A stretch of DNA of 64,000 nt from Scortum barcoo (Eukaryota > Chordata > Actinopteri > Centrarchiformes > Terapontidae). A program made the translations under genes and the position numbers. The stretch is from the NCBI GenBank assembly GCA_023238725.1, contig CM041553.1, forward strand, positions 10,501,001 to 10,565,000, read 5' to 3'. Below are positions 27,820 to 39,786 of the stretch, piece by piece; the stretch's first letter is position 1; each line of letters starts with the position of its first letter. The notes beneath the pieces are model-generated. The model saw only the letters and a program-made list of their open reading frames with translations, was not told where the DNA came from and did not search any database.

Positions 27820-30330
27820 ATCCAAATGTGGCCCTGCAGCTAAAAACACTCAGTTTCATTTACAATCCATGTCAAAAGAAAAAAAAAAACAACCTTAATC
27901 AGCCTTTTTGTTTGGACTAAAGCAACAATAAAGAGCCATTGATTTGTGTAACTGACAAAAACACCAATGATCATTGGGTTGTCAAAGCAGGCTCATTTAA
28001 CAATTACCAAGCCATGATTACCTTGTCACTGTAGCATAATTCAATTTCAAATTATAATGTTGTTGACAAATTAGGTCATATTGCAATAATCTCCAAATGA
28101 TCACGGTGATTTTGGGAGAATTAAATGACTGGGATTAATAATGGATGTGAGTCCCTGTTTAGCCCCACGGTGCAACACAGTCTATTAACTTGTCATTGCT
28201 GGACGGGGGGACATTGCCTGCGGCAGCGCACATAATGACAAATGTAAATGTCCCTTCATGGTGGGATACACCTCATATTAAAGTCTAATACTCCATATGT
28301 AGAGAACAGGCTTGTGGCTGTGGCAGGATTGGGACTGCAGATTAAATAGAACTGAATCATTTCAATCTTCTGGACGGGGACAAAATTATCACCTTGTCTC
28401 TGAAGGAGATGCAGGAGGAAAGGTATACGTCGATGAAACACAAAGTATTAAATGCACATCACCAGTTTTTAGCTGATGTTTTCAGTAAGTTGAAAGTGGA
28501 CAACGACTGCCACTGACTGTGATTAAATATAGCTTGAAATTGCAATATTAACAGTGATTTATGCAGCAGAGGCAAGTAAGCTGATATTAGTGATGGACTG
28601 CCAATCAGAGCAAGACATCGTACAGTTCAGGGCCAAGCAGTCAACCAGGTTGACATATCGAGGATGAATGTACCATGAGCCTCGATCATTATGCTAATAT
28701 TGAAATTTCTGCATTGTGCTGCATTCCAGTGCAGCCTGCCTGAATTAGCACGGACATACTGCTCCTCATAAGATGATATTACCAAATTTAGAAAATGATA
28801 AGTCTGGAGATTTTAAATATTCCACAGATTTATGAGCAAAGAGAATTTCCTACAATTTACCCAAATCACCACATCTGTACAAGATCATCACATCTACAGT
28901 TACACTCATTGTAGCAGAAGAAGTGAAGGTTCGTTTTTCGCCACGCCAGACGCGGTTTCAGCAGTCCCTGTTGGACCAATTTAGTCCAGACTGAACTGGT
29001 TCAATTATTGGATGGGATGACATGAAAGTTGGAACAGACATTCTTGTTTCTTCGGTAACTAACGAATGTCTTTTAACATTCTCATCCCATGTTGCAGGAC
29101 AGCATGGCTGTAGTCTTGCACAACCTGCTTGTTGAGAAATATTGACATCTGAGTGTAAGTAAGCATTTAATGTGATCCCTGTAATAGTGTTTGCAATGTA
29201 TTGACTTTTAAACAAGCAGTCAATCACATTAAGCACATACAGTGCTTCTTCTTGTATCATGATGAACTGATGAGGAGTACTAACACACAGAAGAATGATA
29301 CTGTGTGTATGCTTTTTCTGGGTCTCAAATAAAAAACTTTAAGCTGTGTGTTGGAGGTTCTGAATGGGGACAAGATTTTTGCAACCATTTGAAACTATCC
29401 AGGAGTACTGTACCTGACCTACTGCACCAAAGAATTAAGGAGGCAGTGTTGCTGTGCCATGCTTTCTCTGTTTGGAGTGCTTGCTCACTACTGTGAGCAC
29501 AGTGACAGCTTGTACTTTACAATTTTACGTTTTTATTCATTCAGCTATTTTCCGTTGCAGCACTACATTGTGATTTAGGGGGTAAGATGGCTGTAATTGT
29601 ACATCAAAATCTTGCCTACTACAGCTGTAACCATGGGCCAGTTTCCTCAAAATGCCAAGCTAAGATGACAGATTTGGGTAACTGGTTTATTAAAGCACTA
29701 ACACATACACCTTCAGCATTCGGCAGACGTTTCACCCAGGCCATGGAGGGAAACTCGTATTCTCTCCAAGAGTGTAGGCCAGTTTATTATTTTTGTAGTT
29801 ATTTGGCTTTTGCTGGGACAGGGAGTAAGGAGATGGCACTTAAAGGGCTGATGCTGAGCCCACCCACATGAACACATACAGTGTCTCAGCCTGAAAAAAC
29901 TAGCATACTTAGTGACAGCAGTGAAAGTCGAAGGAGGAGGGAGATGAAGAAAACAAGTAGAAAAATCTCCATGTGAAAATACGGCAAATAGAACAGGGAC
30001 ACGCTGTAACACTGGGTGCATTATATAGGCTCAAATTTGCTGCAGAGAAAGTATAGCACTATATGATTTGCATTTGAATTACTGTATACATGCGCACACA
30101 CACAAGCATCAAAATGACTGCAGTGCAAGAGGGACTATGAAACTGCAACAGTATGTCAGAACATGAAGCGGACAAAGTATTTTCTCACGTCAGGGTTGGC
30201 TAACATGGGAAATGAAAGTCACACATACAGTACATATAACTGCATACACACACAACCACACACCCTGGGGCTTACTGAGGAAAAGTTGAGTGGCAGGTAG
30301 CAAGGTGAAGCATCAGTCACTGTTAAGACT

Positions 30331-30365
30331 GTGTGTGTGTGTGTGTGTGTATGTGTGTGTGTGTG
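30331..30365. repeat. (GT)n microsatellite
   Basis: GT units with one AT. A second TG run follows at 30520-30559. Confidence 0.9.
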
Positions 30366-30519
30366 ATTACAGCTGTGAGTGGTGATCTGGGGCCAAAGTG
30401 CACAGTAAATATGCTCCAGGCAAACATGTGCTTGTGTTCGTTTTTGTACATTAATGCTTTCACACACATTTCTCCCCACAAGCTATTATTAGTAGTAAGT
30501 GATAGTTTGTAGGGATGTG

Positions 30520-30559
30520 ATGTGTGTGTGTGCATGTGTGTGTGTGTGTGTGTGTGTGT
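30520..30559. repeat. (TG)n microsatellite
   Basis: TG units with one CA interruption. Both this and the run at 30331 are followed by a similar ATTACAGCnGT string. Confidence 0.9.
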
Positions 30560-31272
30560 AATTATTACAGCCGTATAGTGATGTGGACCCTGGAGCCTCC
30601 CCAGGGCCAGGTTCAAGACCATTGTGTTTTCTCTCTCCGCTTACAAAATACCTCTGCAGTCCACTCTGCCTTCACTTCCCCAGGTGCACATCTAATGCGG
30701 ACCAGTGCATCCCCATACACACCTTCTCTGTCTATAATTTCTTCCCTGAGGGTTTAAAAAGGCTTCTATATCAGTAATTGTGACTCCGAGGATGCTGCCT
30801 GCGTCCCTGAAACATCTCGGATGCTTGAGTAAATTCTACTTGAATGTAGTCAGTGTTCACCATGTAATTTCATGCAAAGTGTGTTTAGCATCCGGCACCA
30901 TTTACTTGCAGAGCACACAGTTTAACTGGCAGCACTCAATGGTTTCTGTAAAACATTGGCTTGGCAGTGCCAGTATTTCTTAAAAAAGATTAAATTTGCC
31001 CCATTCAGCCTGCAGCTCATTAACCTTCGGTTTGACCCCCAAAATCTTTTGGACGTTATACTAATAATGGTAATAGATGGTGGGTCGGTTAGTTTTTCGA
31101 CATCGCACCCATCTACACCTGCTGCTTTATGCACCTCCTGCCTGCACCCATAGTATTTTCAAAGCACCCATCTGGTATATTCTCCCTAGTCATCCTTTAG
31201 CAGCAATCTGCATTCTGTGCTAGTAGTCATTAAATTTCACCAAATAAATTTTGACTGTCAGAATGTGAAGAG

Positions 31273-31578
31273 GGCGGCACATTGGTGCAGTGGCTAGCAC
31301 ACAAAGGCCCCAGCCTGACAGTCAGCTTCTGTGTGACGTTTGCATGTTCTGTCCATGTCTATGCAGATTTTCTCCTCCCACAATCCAAAGACTGGGTTAA
31401 TTGGTGACTCTCAAAATTGCCCATAGGTGTAAATGTGAGTTTGAGTAGTTGTCGGCCCCATGATTGACAGGCGACCTGTCCATGGCCATTCACCCAGTGC
31501 CAGCTGGAACTGGCTCCAGGACTGGCCCCTGCGACCCTATGTGAGGATAAGCAGTATACATAATGGATGGATGGATGG
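31273..31578 (+). mobile_element. V-SINE-type tRNA-derived SINE (DANA/HE1-like), full-length but decayed
   Basis: The copy starts GGCGGCAC and has an intact Pol III A box (TGGTGCAGTGG, 31284-31294). It continues through the conserved body (GTTTGCATGTTCT, TCCAAAGACTGGGTTAATTG, GCGACCTGTCCATGG, CCAGCTGGAACTGGCTCCAG, GATAAGCAGTATA) and ends in an ATGGATGG tail. The B-box region (GGTTCGAAtcc) has been deleted, so it cannot be Pol III competent. This type of SINE is widespread in teleosts and is copied by a LINE partner that recognises the 3' tail. Many substitutions show it is an old insertion. Confidence 0.8.
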
Positions 31579-32638
31579 AGAAACTGATGAGTTCTAAATA
31601 CATTCATATGGAATTAACCATGATGCAAACAATAGGCTGTCTAGCTCTCAGCAACATCATCACCCATCTCCCTATTCAAGGACCTGGGGGCTTCAACAGG
31701 TGATGCAATATGTAGGCCTTTCAGTGTATGTATTCATGAGAATGAGAATGAAAATACATCTCAAAATTATTCTTTCCCTTTGCAAATGACAGCTTGATGG
31801 CAGTCTCTTAGACCACCGACATCCGCCGGCCTTTCTAGAGTTAATAGTAGCCAAACTACTTAAACACAATCTGAACACTGAACAACACTGAAAAACACTG
31901 AAACCACATAACATTTGCTACACCCCCAACACATACACTCACAGACACACATTTAATATAGTATGTGGCCTCCGGCAAGATAAAAGAAATGAATTCCATG
32001 TATGCACAGATCCAAAAAAACAAAAAGAAATAATTGAAAGTGCTCTTTGTGAGATTGTACTAATTGTTATGCATTGGCTGACAGATGGAAAGAAGTTAAT
32101 GCCTAACAACTCATTTCTATACATTTTACATTCATTCTGATTTTATACTATTTATGTGAGTTTGTTCATGGTCTGAAAAAGACATGTCAGTCTTATCAAG
32201 CTTTTGGAACCTTTTGGCAAATACACTTGTTTGCCTTACCAAGACCTGCAGGAAAAGATTAACTTTGTCTGCGTTGTCTGCGATATTAGGAGGCTCTTTT
32301 GATAGAATTAGGCTAGCTGTTTCCTTCTGTTTCTAGTCTTTGTGCTAAGCTAAAGCCAAACACATCACAGAGACACTTTTACAGGGAACACAGTGAAGAA
32401 ATGTATACATTTTTCCTCTAATTCCAACAAAAACGCAAATACATCTCCCAAAATTTTGGCATAGCTATATTCCTGAAATTAAATGTTGCAGAGCTTTTGG
32501 TGAGGAGCTCACACACAGGAAAAAAGGCACACACACACACAATTGCAAGCACCAAAAAGGTGATGGGTTCCACTGTGTGAATTACCTCACTCTGTTGCTC
32601 TGTAAATAAACACACACACCACATGAATATGTATGCAT

Positions 32639-32669
<31 letters not shown>

Positions 32670-32684
32670 ACACACACACACACA
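32639..32684. repeat. (AC)n microsatellite
   Basis: About 14 AC units, an AGTTT break, then about 7 more. More CA-rich sequence lies at 32609-32619 and 32785-32835. Confidence 0.9.
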
Positions 32685-34234
32685 AACAGTTTAAATACTG
32701 TAAGTTAACCTTTAGAAGGCCAACAGTAGCCCGAAATCCAGGCCACTAGCTATTAGACCTTTAAACAATGCCACTTAAGCAGCACACACAGACACACACA
32801 CGCACAAACACAGACACAACAGACATGTGCACACATAACCACAGCAGATGTTTAAAAGAAGGAATCTTAGTCTTTTATGTCACTGTTTTCTCATCAGATA
32901 CCAGCAAGCACAGCAGACACACACACGCTGTGTAATGGAAGTAGCCTTTCTGCAGGAAAGAGCTAATTAGCTGAAAATGAACTGATGTGGACAAAAAAGG
33001 TGACTGACGACTGGACTCGGCAACTTACCTTAAGCACTGTATGCTTGTGCCCCAGACTGTGTGTGTGTGAGTGTGTGTGTAAGATGGATTGAATAAAATG
33101 GTTGAAAGAGTAGGGAAAAGTATAGGAATGAGCAAACTCCACTCAACCTTGCCTTTATAAGGACATTTTGTCTGCGCAGGTCATGTAAACATTTCATAAT
33201 GTAGTTTAGGACTGCACAGGCACTCTTGTTCAAAATCAAGGTCAGGCTGTTCTGCAGCTGTCAAGGGAGTATGATCAACATGATCAAAAATTCTAAATGT
33301 TTCCTCGCACTGCTCCCTCAGCATAGTAAACCCTGAAAATGTTTGATTTAACTCATGTCCAACCAACTGCCTTTGAATCATCTCAATCATCCAGTGTTGA
33401 TCTGTATAGAAATCTGAACAAGGATGCACTTCTGCGTGAGAAATACCTGAGGAACAGCTTTCAGAGTTTCAGATGACAACCACTGATGCTCTTTAGATAT
33501 GCACTGGTGACCCAAAAATGTTGAATTTGAATGATCTGTTTCAATGTCTGAATGAGACATTTGTTTTGGCATTGTTTACTGTTTGTAACAGTGCTGAGGA
33601 ATGTTTTAACGAGTTAACAGTGACACTAGTTTTCAACCTTTTGGATTTAATCTTTCCGGGATAACAAAATAACACAGGCGTTGGGTATATACAGTTCATC
33701 AACATGACATTTTTAAAAATTGCCTACTGTTCATTTGCATAGTAGATGATCCCATGTGTTGTCCTGTCCCAAAGGCTGAGAAACTGCCAGGTAGTTAAAC
33801 TCACATGTGGCTGCTTATCAATACACAGCTGTAGGATCATTTGGCACCCTGAAGGCTTTGTTATTAATGTGATGTCACCCTCGGTAAACTTGATACATCA
33901 TTGCCTATCTGCTCCGGTGTCAAGAATTTACGGAGCACACATTCGGATGTTTGGGACGGCTCCACTGTGAAACGAATAAAGTATGTTTGGCTCGGAGCAA
34001 GTAGCTCCCACTTTTTTTTTATTTGCGCAGCTGTTACATTGGCAGCTTCGACAAACTTAACTGTCACCAAAATATGACGTATTTTGCGCCGCGGCTCATT
34101 AAGCCATCAGTTTGTGCGCAGTTTGTGCTCGTGCTTGTGCTCACGACATGGTGACACTGAACTGCTGCCTGTGAATACACAGATGAGGGACTGTGCTTCC
34201 CTGAAGGTTAGAGAGGCAGACTTGGGGCTGGCTG

Positions 34235-34510
34235 GCTTAAATGAATGAGTAATGTTCTCCCATCCCTCAGCAGCTACTGTTGAAGTGCCCTTGGAAGAGG
34301 CACTGAACCCCCAATTGCTCCAATTGAGCTGCTCGGTGGCCAGAAATGCAAAACCGTGGCTGCACTGGGTGGATACCAAATGGGGTTGTGTGAAAGAGTG
34401 CAACCAGGGTGGGAAAGCGGCCACCGTGCAAATGCTGGTTCATTCTGGCTGCGGCTCGTACCATAAGTTGGTTTACTTTGCCAGCCACTTTGGCAGGTAA
34501 CTAACCATCA
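34235..34510. repeat. fish interspersed repeat fragment(s)
   Basis: CAGCAGCTACTGTTGAAGTG, CCTTGGAAGAGGCACTGAAC and CCCCCAATTGCTCC form a string I recognise as recurring in many fish genomes. The right end, CCAGCCACTTTGGCAGGT (34481-34498), is shared with the copy near 60.3 kb. An open frame runs through it but reads like no known protein. Family membership is uncertain. Confidence 0.45.
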
Positions 34511-35215
34511 TTTTGAGAATCTGCTCTGTTCTCTAATCTAGTTGGCTTGTGAATTAGTTAAAGTATCTGATAAATATGTCTAGACTAGCAGCCCCATTGT
34601 CAGCTAGCTAACGATAACATGGTGATTGTTTTTCAAATTTTAAGTCTGGCACAAAAAGTAATTGTGCCCTAGACGTTGTGAGAGTTTTGCCACTCACAGT
34701 GATCATCATTCTTTGCGCCACCCCATGACATGATGATGCCATTACATATGAATTTCTTCTATTTGATCTTGCCCAGGTAATATTACCAAAATTAAATTAT
34801 TGTTTGCTTTTCCAGTACCTGTTTCTGTTACAAGTTGAGAGCCTCTGATCTGGAGGGTCAAATTCAATCTGACTGCCTTTATTATGCTGCATATAATTTA
34901 TGGTGCAGCTATTACTAAAGATCAATAGCACTTAAACTGCTCCATTGATATTGAAACCTGCACTGATTTACAACAAGCAGATAGGCCTTTGGTCAAATCC
35001 AAACACACACACACACACACACACATTACCACTTGTACATTTGATATAATGCAGTGACTTCCCAATGTCCCAATGTTGTCCTTGCTTGCTGTTCATTTCC
35101 TGTGATTGCTCCTTGAGGCACACACATTCACTCAAGCACACACACATGCACGCATGCACACACACACACACACTTGACCAACTGAAAAAAATCTGGCTTT
35201 TCATTAGATTGATTG

Positions 35216-35216
<1 letters not shown>

Positions 35217-35259
<43 letters not shown>
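35217..35259. repeat. (TG)n microsatellite
   Basis: Pure TG run. (CA)n tracts lie at 35003-35025 and 35157-35173, and a (CT)n tract at 35331-35349. Confidence 0.95.
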
Positions 35260-35260
<1 letters not shown>

Positions 35261-37408
35261 TATTTGTCTCCAGCTTATGTTCAAACTTTGAAAAGCCAGC
35301 TGGCCAGCAAACCCATACACTCTCCCTTTTCTCTCTCTCTCTCTCTCTTTTTCACACACACAAGAACATACATATTTTCCTACACTTGAGATGACATGTA
35401 TTGATTAACATTAATTTCCAAATGTATTTAAAAGTATTGCAGCTTGTGAGGGATTGGTCCACACAAGTATAGATAAACATGCCCAGACCTATATGAACAA
35501 ACACCCAAGCATACACACACACACATTTGCGACCTTCACTACAAATGCAGCACACAGCAGGAGACAGCGTGTGTGTCTGTGTGTGTGTGTGTGTGTTTGA
35601 GAGTCAACTACCAATGCACTAGGACTCAGGGATTGTCAGCACTGCCAAGGATATGACACCGGCTCTGCAGAAAACAACTAGCAGATGGATAGATAGATGG
35701 ACTAGTGGAAGTGGACGGAAATCCTTTAAACTCAATGGGCAGAAAGATGGACTAACACTGCCAGGGTTGAGATTTGACTGGTGGCCACCCAGAGTTGTCA
35801 CTTCTGGGAGGAGGGTGGTGAAAGGTGGCTCTTGGGGCCCATAGCATGAGACTGCTGTTGCTGATCTGACTGTGGAGCATCATGTGTTTGAGCTCCGTTC
35901 ACCTCCGTTCTAGAGATTCATAGGTTTACTAAAATAGCTCATAATCCCGGGGGCTAAATTCTGTGTTCACGTCTGGTTGTACTCAGAGACAAGTGTTGGG
36001 AATTATTTGTATTACACTGTTTATTTGCAAAGTTTTAGAAGCATTGTGCTTGCTTTGCTGCTTGTGTGTGTGTTATTCAAAGCTCTGCCATGGATGTACC
36101 ATGCCATGATCATGGAGTTCTCAGGTTTTGTGAAGTTCTGAGATTTTAAACATCTGTCATATAACATCCAGGCTAGCTAAGCTACTATATTCTATATATT
36201 CTATATTATATATGTATTTTTAAATGTTAAACACATTTATGTTCTTTGAATTACACAAACATAAATAGATGTCAAATTGTTCAACTAAGATATATATTAT
36301 ATTACAATGTACAAGATATTTAGTCTCTTTTTACTCTTATTGCTGTGTATGTTACACTCTGGTACAGAATGTCATCATTAATCGCCTGAAATGTATTCAG
36401 TAAATGCCACAAACAGGTTGCACCAAACACAACATGAGAAAAGAGCAGGCAGCCTGTACTTGCCACAAAAAAGACAGCAACTCTCACTCAGTCATGCAGG
36501 TCAAGTTCATTGGCTAACAGTTATGGTCATTTTTAAATCAGAATGTCAATTTCCATCTTTGGAATCTGCAACCAGCCAGCTGAGTCAAAGTCAATTTTGA
36601 GCGTTCCATCAGCTTTGTATCGAGGTCCCCTTCTCAGAAATTTGATCACATAAAATGTTACTTGAAATGTCAAACCCCTGGGGAATCTCACTGATTTGCT
36701 GATTTATCCAATCACTGGTTATCAGTAACAGAAGCAGTAAATAGAAATTGGACATTTCCACCTGTAATTCCTATCTGCGTGACATTCCCTGATGAAAACT
36801 CATAAAGTACGACATTATACTTACAGTTCACATATGGCATTTAATGTCTGCAGTGACAGTGACCTGCCTGAACTTTTTGGCTCATTATTGCTAATGATGT
36901 CACTCAAACCCTTCTGCAGTATGTGTTCTTTATTCCTAAGGATGAGCTTGTCTTCCTGTGGAGACTCACGGTTTTGCTATGGTGCCACTCAAACACTGTC
37001 CAGGTTTTAAATGGCTTTGAGTGACAATATACACACACAAATACACATAAACACTAAAATGTCCAGTCACCCTATGGAGATTGAACTAAAGAGTTAAACT
37101 TGAGTGATGGATGAATGCAGAAGGAATGAGTGACTACAGGTACAGGGGGAACAGGCGCTTTAGTGCAGCTGCCTCCAAATGGATTTTACAAAGATTTTGC
37201 ATTATTTTGCTGTCAGATATTAAGTGTAAGATAAGACACACACACACACGCCTACACCTACACCTGTACCATGATCTTAAGCTACTTAAGCAACATCATT
37301 TGGGTTACCCAGATTACTGGTGAAATAAATGGAGATTCTCATCGCAAACCTTCGCTCAGTTTACCGGCTCATCTCCCATACTGACATGATGCTGGCACAG
37401 GGGGCGCA

Positions 37409-37412
37409 TACA

Positions 37413-37454
<42 letters not shown>
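37409..37454. repeat. compound (AC)n(GA)n microsatellite
   Basis: About 11 AC units joined to about 12 GA units, 1 kb inside sgcz intron 1. Confidence 0.95.
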
Positions 37455-37539
37455 TCGGGATGGGGCAAAACTCAATCCCGGAAAGAGAGCACATGAGACA
37501 GAGGAGCTGTATGAGCAACGACCCGTATCTCCCACCGTG

Positions 37540-37540
37540 T

Positions 37541-37568
<28 letters not shown>
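37540..37568. repeat. (AC)n microsatellite
   Basis: About 14 pure AC units at the left edge of the CpG-rich region. Confidence 0.95.
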
Positions 37569-37571
<3 letters not shown>

Positions 37572-37758
37572 GCACATCGGCACGTAGTCTGCACGCAGGA
37601 CGGCGGAGCTCAGACGCACACAGGTCGATTATTTTATCTTATTTATTTATTTTATCCTGACAGGCAGGAATCGTGCAGAATTGACTTTTAGACACATCTG
37701 ACCGAGCTGCGAGATTAACATGAAGTGAGAATAATCAGAGAGAGACAGGCAGACAGAC

Positions 37759-37778
37759 AGAGAGAGAGAGAGAGAGAG
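37759..37778. repeat. (AG)n microsatellite
   Basis: AG run preceded by AGAC units. Confidence 0.85.
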
Positions 37779-38430
37779 GGGGGATAACGAGCGTCTCCAT
37801 CTCCTCCCTCACTTCCCTGCTCTCCTCTTTAATGTTTACACACTGCACGGAGATGCCGCCCCGTCGGGCAGAGCCGTCCCGTCCATCGAGCGTCCCACCG
37901 ACGCCCACAGCAGCCCTCTGCAACAACTCTCTGTGCAGGCGAAGCGTATTGAAATTCACCCCACGCACCGAATACTGACACACACACACACACTCCCCCC
38001 TCTCTTACCCCCCCTCACTCTCTCTTTATACCCTCACCAGCATAGGAGGAGTGTGGATTTATGCATGTGTGTGTGTGTGTGAGAGAGAGAGATGTGCTCT
38101 TGGATAATGTTGCAACAGCATACAGCTGGGTACAGAGCCAGGGGCAGACCCCATTCGTTTATACCCCCCCTGCCCCCCCAAGCTCCCAGTCTTCCTGCCC
38201 CACAGCAGCATCCTAAAGCCGCTGGGTCACCAAAGTAACCCAGACAGCCGCCCTGGTGCACCGAGCAGCTTCAGCCATCACCGGCAGTCACGCTGCAATC
38301 AGCCACCCAGTGATAACAGTCACCCCACCAGTCACCCGATGGGCCACCCAGACATCCATCCATTAGTCCACCCACCCGGCGGCGCATCGCAGCTCTTCCC
38401 GGGAAGGAGTGCGCGCCGCCCGGCTGCAGC

Positions 38431-38440
38431 CTCTTACCTT
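38431..38440 (-). other. sgcz: splice donor of sgcz exon 1
   Basis: The minus strand reads AAG|GTAAGAG, a near-perfect match to the vertebrate U1 consensus. It falls in phase 0 after codon 13, which agrees with the known end of the SGCZ N-terminal coding exon. Confidence 0.85.
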
Positions 38441-38476
38441 GAGCGCCTCTATATCCAAAGACGTCGACCGGTCCAT
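38438..38476 (-). CDS. sgcz: zeta-sarcoglycan, coding part of exon 1 (partial gene)
   Basis: Read on the minus strand, an ATG at 38476-38474 opens 13 codons, MDRSTSLDIEALK, ending in AAG followed directly by GTAAGAG, a consensus splice donor (GT at 38437-38436). The start context is strong, with A at -3 and G at +4. From knowledge of the family, vertebrate zeta-sarcoglycan begins MDRSTNLDIEELK, so 11 of 13 residues agree; the delta and gamma paralogues begin differently. The protein is a type II membrane glycoprotein of the sarcoglycan subcomplex of the dystrophin complex in muscle. This exon gives only the first cytoplasmic residues. The conserved block before the transmembrane helix (around YGWRKRCLYFF) should lie in exon 2, which I did not find in 1-38437. 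The divergent tusc3 exon 8 kb away, as in human 8p22, supports the call. The exon is very short, so the identification rests on 13 residues, the donor and synteny. Confidence 0.88.
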
Positions 38477-38760
38477 GATGGAGAAGACAAGTGCTGCAAA
38501 TCAGTCACGGAAATACAAGTCCCGCAGGCGAGGAAGAGCAGAGAGGGGGGGAAGGAGGATTTAAAAAAAAGAAGAAAAGAAAAGAGAAAGAAAAAAAAAA
38601 GTTGGAATGCTCTCTAGAGTCCCAAACTCTGCTGCAACATCCTCTGGATTACTGTCGTCAGGATTAGGTTTGTTAATATTCCACCACGGCGACGGATTGT
38701 CTCAGTTTCGCTGCTCCCGGTGGGTCGCTTGGTAAAATCAGGACTCCATACCGTGGAAGT

Positions 38761-38814
38761 CCCCCCCTCCTCCTCCTCCACCACCACCGCCGCCTCCTCC
38801 TCCTCCGGTCCCCG
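38761..38814 (-). repeat. sgcz: GGN-rich tract upstream of the sgcz start codon
   Basis: The plus strand is runs of CCT, CCA and CCG triplets. The minus (sgcz sense) strand is therefore a dense series of GG doublets about 285 bases before the ATG. If transcribed it would lie in the 5' leader. Confidence 0.75.
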
Positions 38815-38931
38815 GTTTGTCCGAGCAGGGGAGAGGAAACGTGGAGAGATGGAGCAGAATGAACCGTGCGTAATGTTTCAAGCTGCGGCTTTTGCGCACT
38901 TGAAGGTCCGGCACGTCTGTTTTTGTTTTAA

Positions 38932-38953
38932 TTGTTGTTGTTGTTGTTGTTGT
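38932..38953. repeat. (TTG)7 microsatellite
   Basis: Pure TTG triplets in the sgcz promoter/leader region. Confidence 0.9.
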
Positions 38954-39518
38954 TACATCTGAGTAAGAAATAATTCCCCTCACTGCAGGAATGAAGCCGG
39001 GATTCGGACTCTCGCTCCTGTCAGTCGGTCAGCGGATGGATGCCGTCATATCCCGCTGGATCCCGGTGGACGTGAGCGCGGTGCGGTGCTGTGTCTGCGA
39101 CCGGAGAGAAGGAGTCCGGATCAGACAGATGATGCTCTGCCTTGCCTGGGCGACTTCCATGCGGCAAACCGCCAGAGATATCAGCTCCCCCCCTGAAAGA
39201 AAAGGGAGAGAGAGAGAGAGAGGGAGAGAGCTGGTGGAGAAATGCTGAAGAGAGATGTGGAGAGCTGCGAGAGTTGAGACGAGAGGAGAGAAGGAAAGGA
39301 AGGTTTATGCTGTATATTATTCCAATGACTGACGCACCGGTGTGTGTGTGTGTGTCAGAGAAAGAGGGAGAGAGGGAGGGAGAGGAGAGGAGAGGGGAAA
39401 GCTCCTTCTAATCAAGTAGATGAATCGAAAATGCTGCTTTGCCACTGAAGACAAGAAAGAGATTTAAATGCAGATGCTGTTGGAGGGCTGTTGCAGAAAG
39501 TCTGGGGTTGCTGCTCTC

Positions 39519-39539
39519 TGTGTGTGTGTGTGTGTGTGT
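39519..39539. repeat. (TG)n microsatellite
   Basis: About ten pure TG units in the divergent spacer. Confidence 0.9.
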
Positions 39540-39786
39540 ACATGTGATGCATTATTTCTCTACATGAATACTAGAAACACACCGTTTAATCATGTTTGGA
39601 CAGAAGAAAAGACAAATAGGTTAGATTCATTCAAGCAGGCTGACAAATAAAACTTCTTTCTTTCTTTTCGTTCTTCCTTTCCTTCTTTCTCTGGTGCAAA
39701 TTGGCCCCATCCCTCTCCTGCATAATAAGGTGTCGCCGCCTGCCGACCACCAGGGCTTTTTATTATCTGTCACACACCTTTTGAAT

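Larger units (their letters stand above)
1..38437 (-). other. sgcz: 5' part of sgcz intron 1
   Basis: Everything left of the sgcz donor has no recognisable exon on either strand. The longer open frames are translations of CA/TG, CT/GA or homopolymer tracts. The content is unique AT-rich sequence (for example 4440-7070, 19442-20720, 27700-30200, 33070-34230 and 35880-37380), purine/pyrimidine-rich blocks (8970-9070, 17500-19150, 20720-20830, 24860-25060, 26270-26470) and scattered decayed repeats listed separately. The human SGCZ first intron is hundreds of kilobases long, so an intron longer than 38 kb is expected. The intron-resident microRNA known from human SGCZ (miR-383) was searched for by eye and not seen. 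Confidence 0.75.
37560..39180 (-). promoter_or_regulatory. sgcz: CpG-rich promoter/leader region of sgcz
   Basis: CpG dinucleotides are clearly enriched compared with the flanks; I count about 14 CpG in the 120 bases from 39001. The block surrounds the sgcz start codon. Upstream of the ATG in the minus-strand sense (38477 to about 39180) it holds a GGN-rich tract at 38761-38814, a (TTG)n run at 38932-38953 and a CpG-dense stretch at 38990-39120. I see no convincing TATA box on the minus strand near the ATG, so a dispersed CpG-type promoter is likely. The transcription start and the extent of the 5' leader cannot be fixed from sequence alone. Downstream of the donor, CpG enrichment continues through 37850-37975. 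Confidence 0.6.

Noticed and set aside
32418..32850. CA-rich repeated units resembling a spaced array
   Set aside because: Irregular CA microsatellite clusters, not CRISPR or a satellite; no fixed unit length.
1..38437. Search for sgcz exon 2 and for an intronic miR-383 hairpin
   Set aside because: No minus-strand match to the YGWRKRCLYFF region and no GATCAGAAGGTGATTGTGG-like string on either strand by eye; both probably lie further along intron 1.
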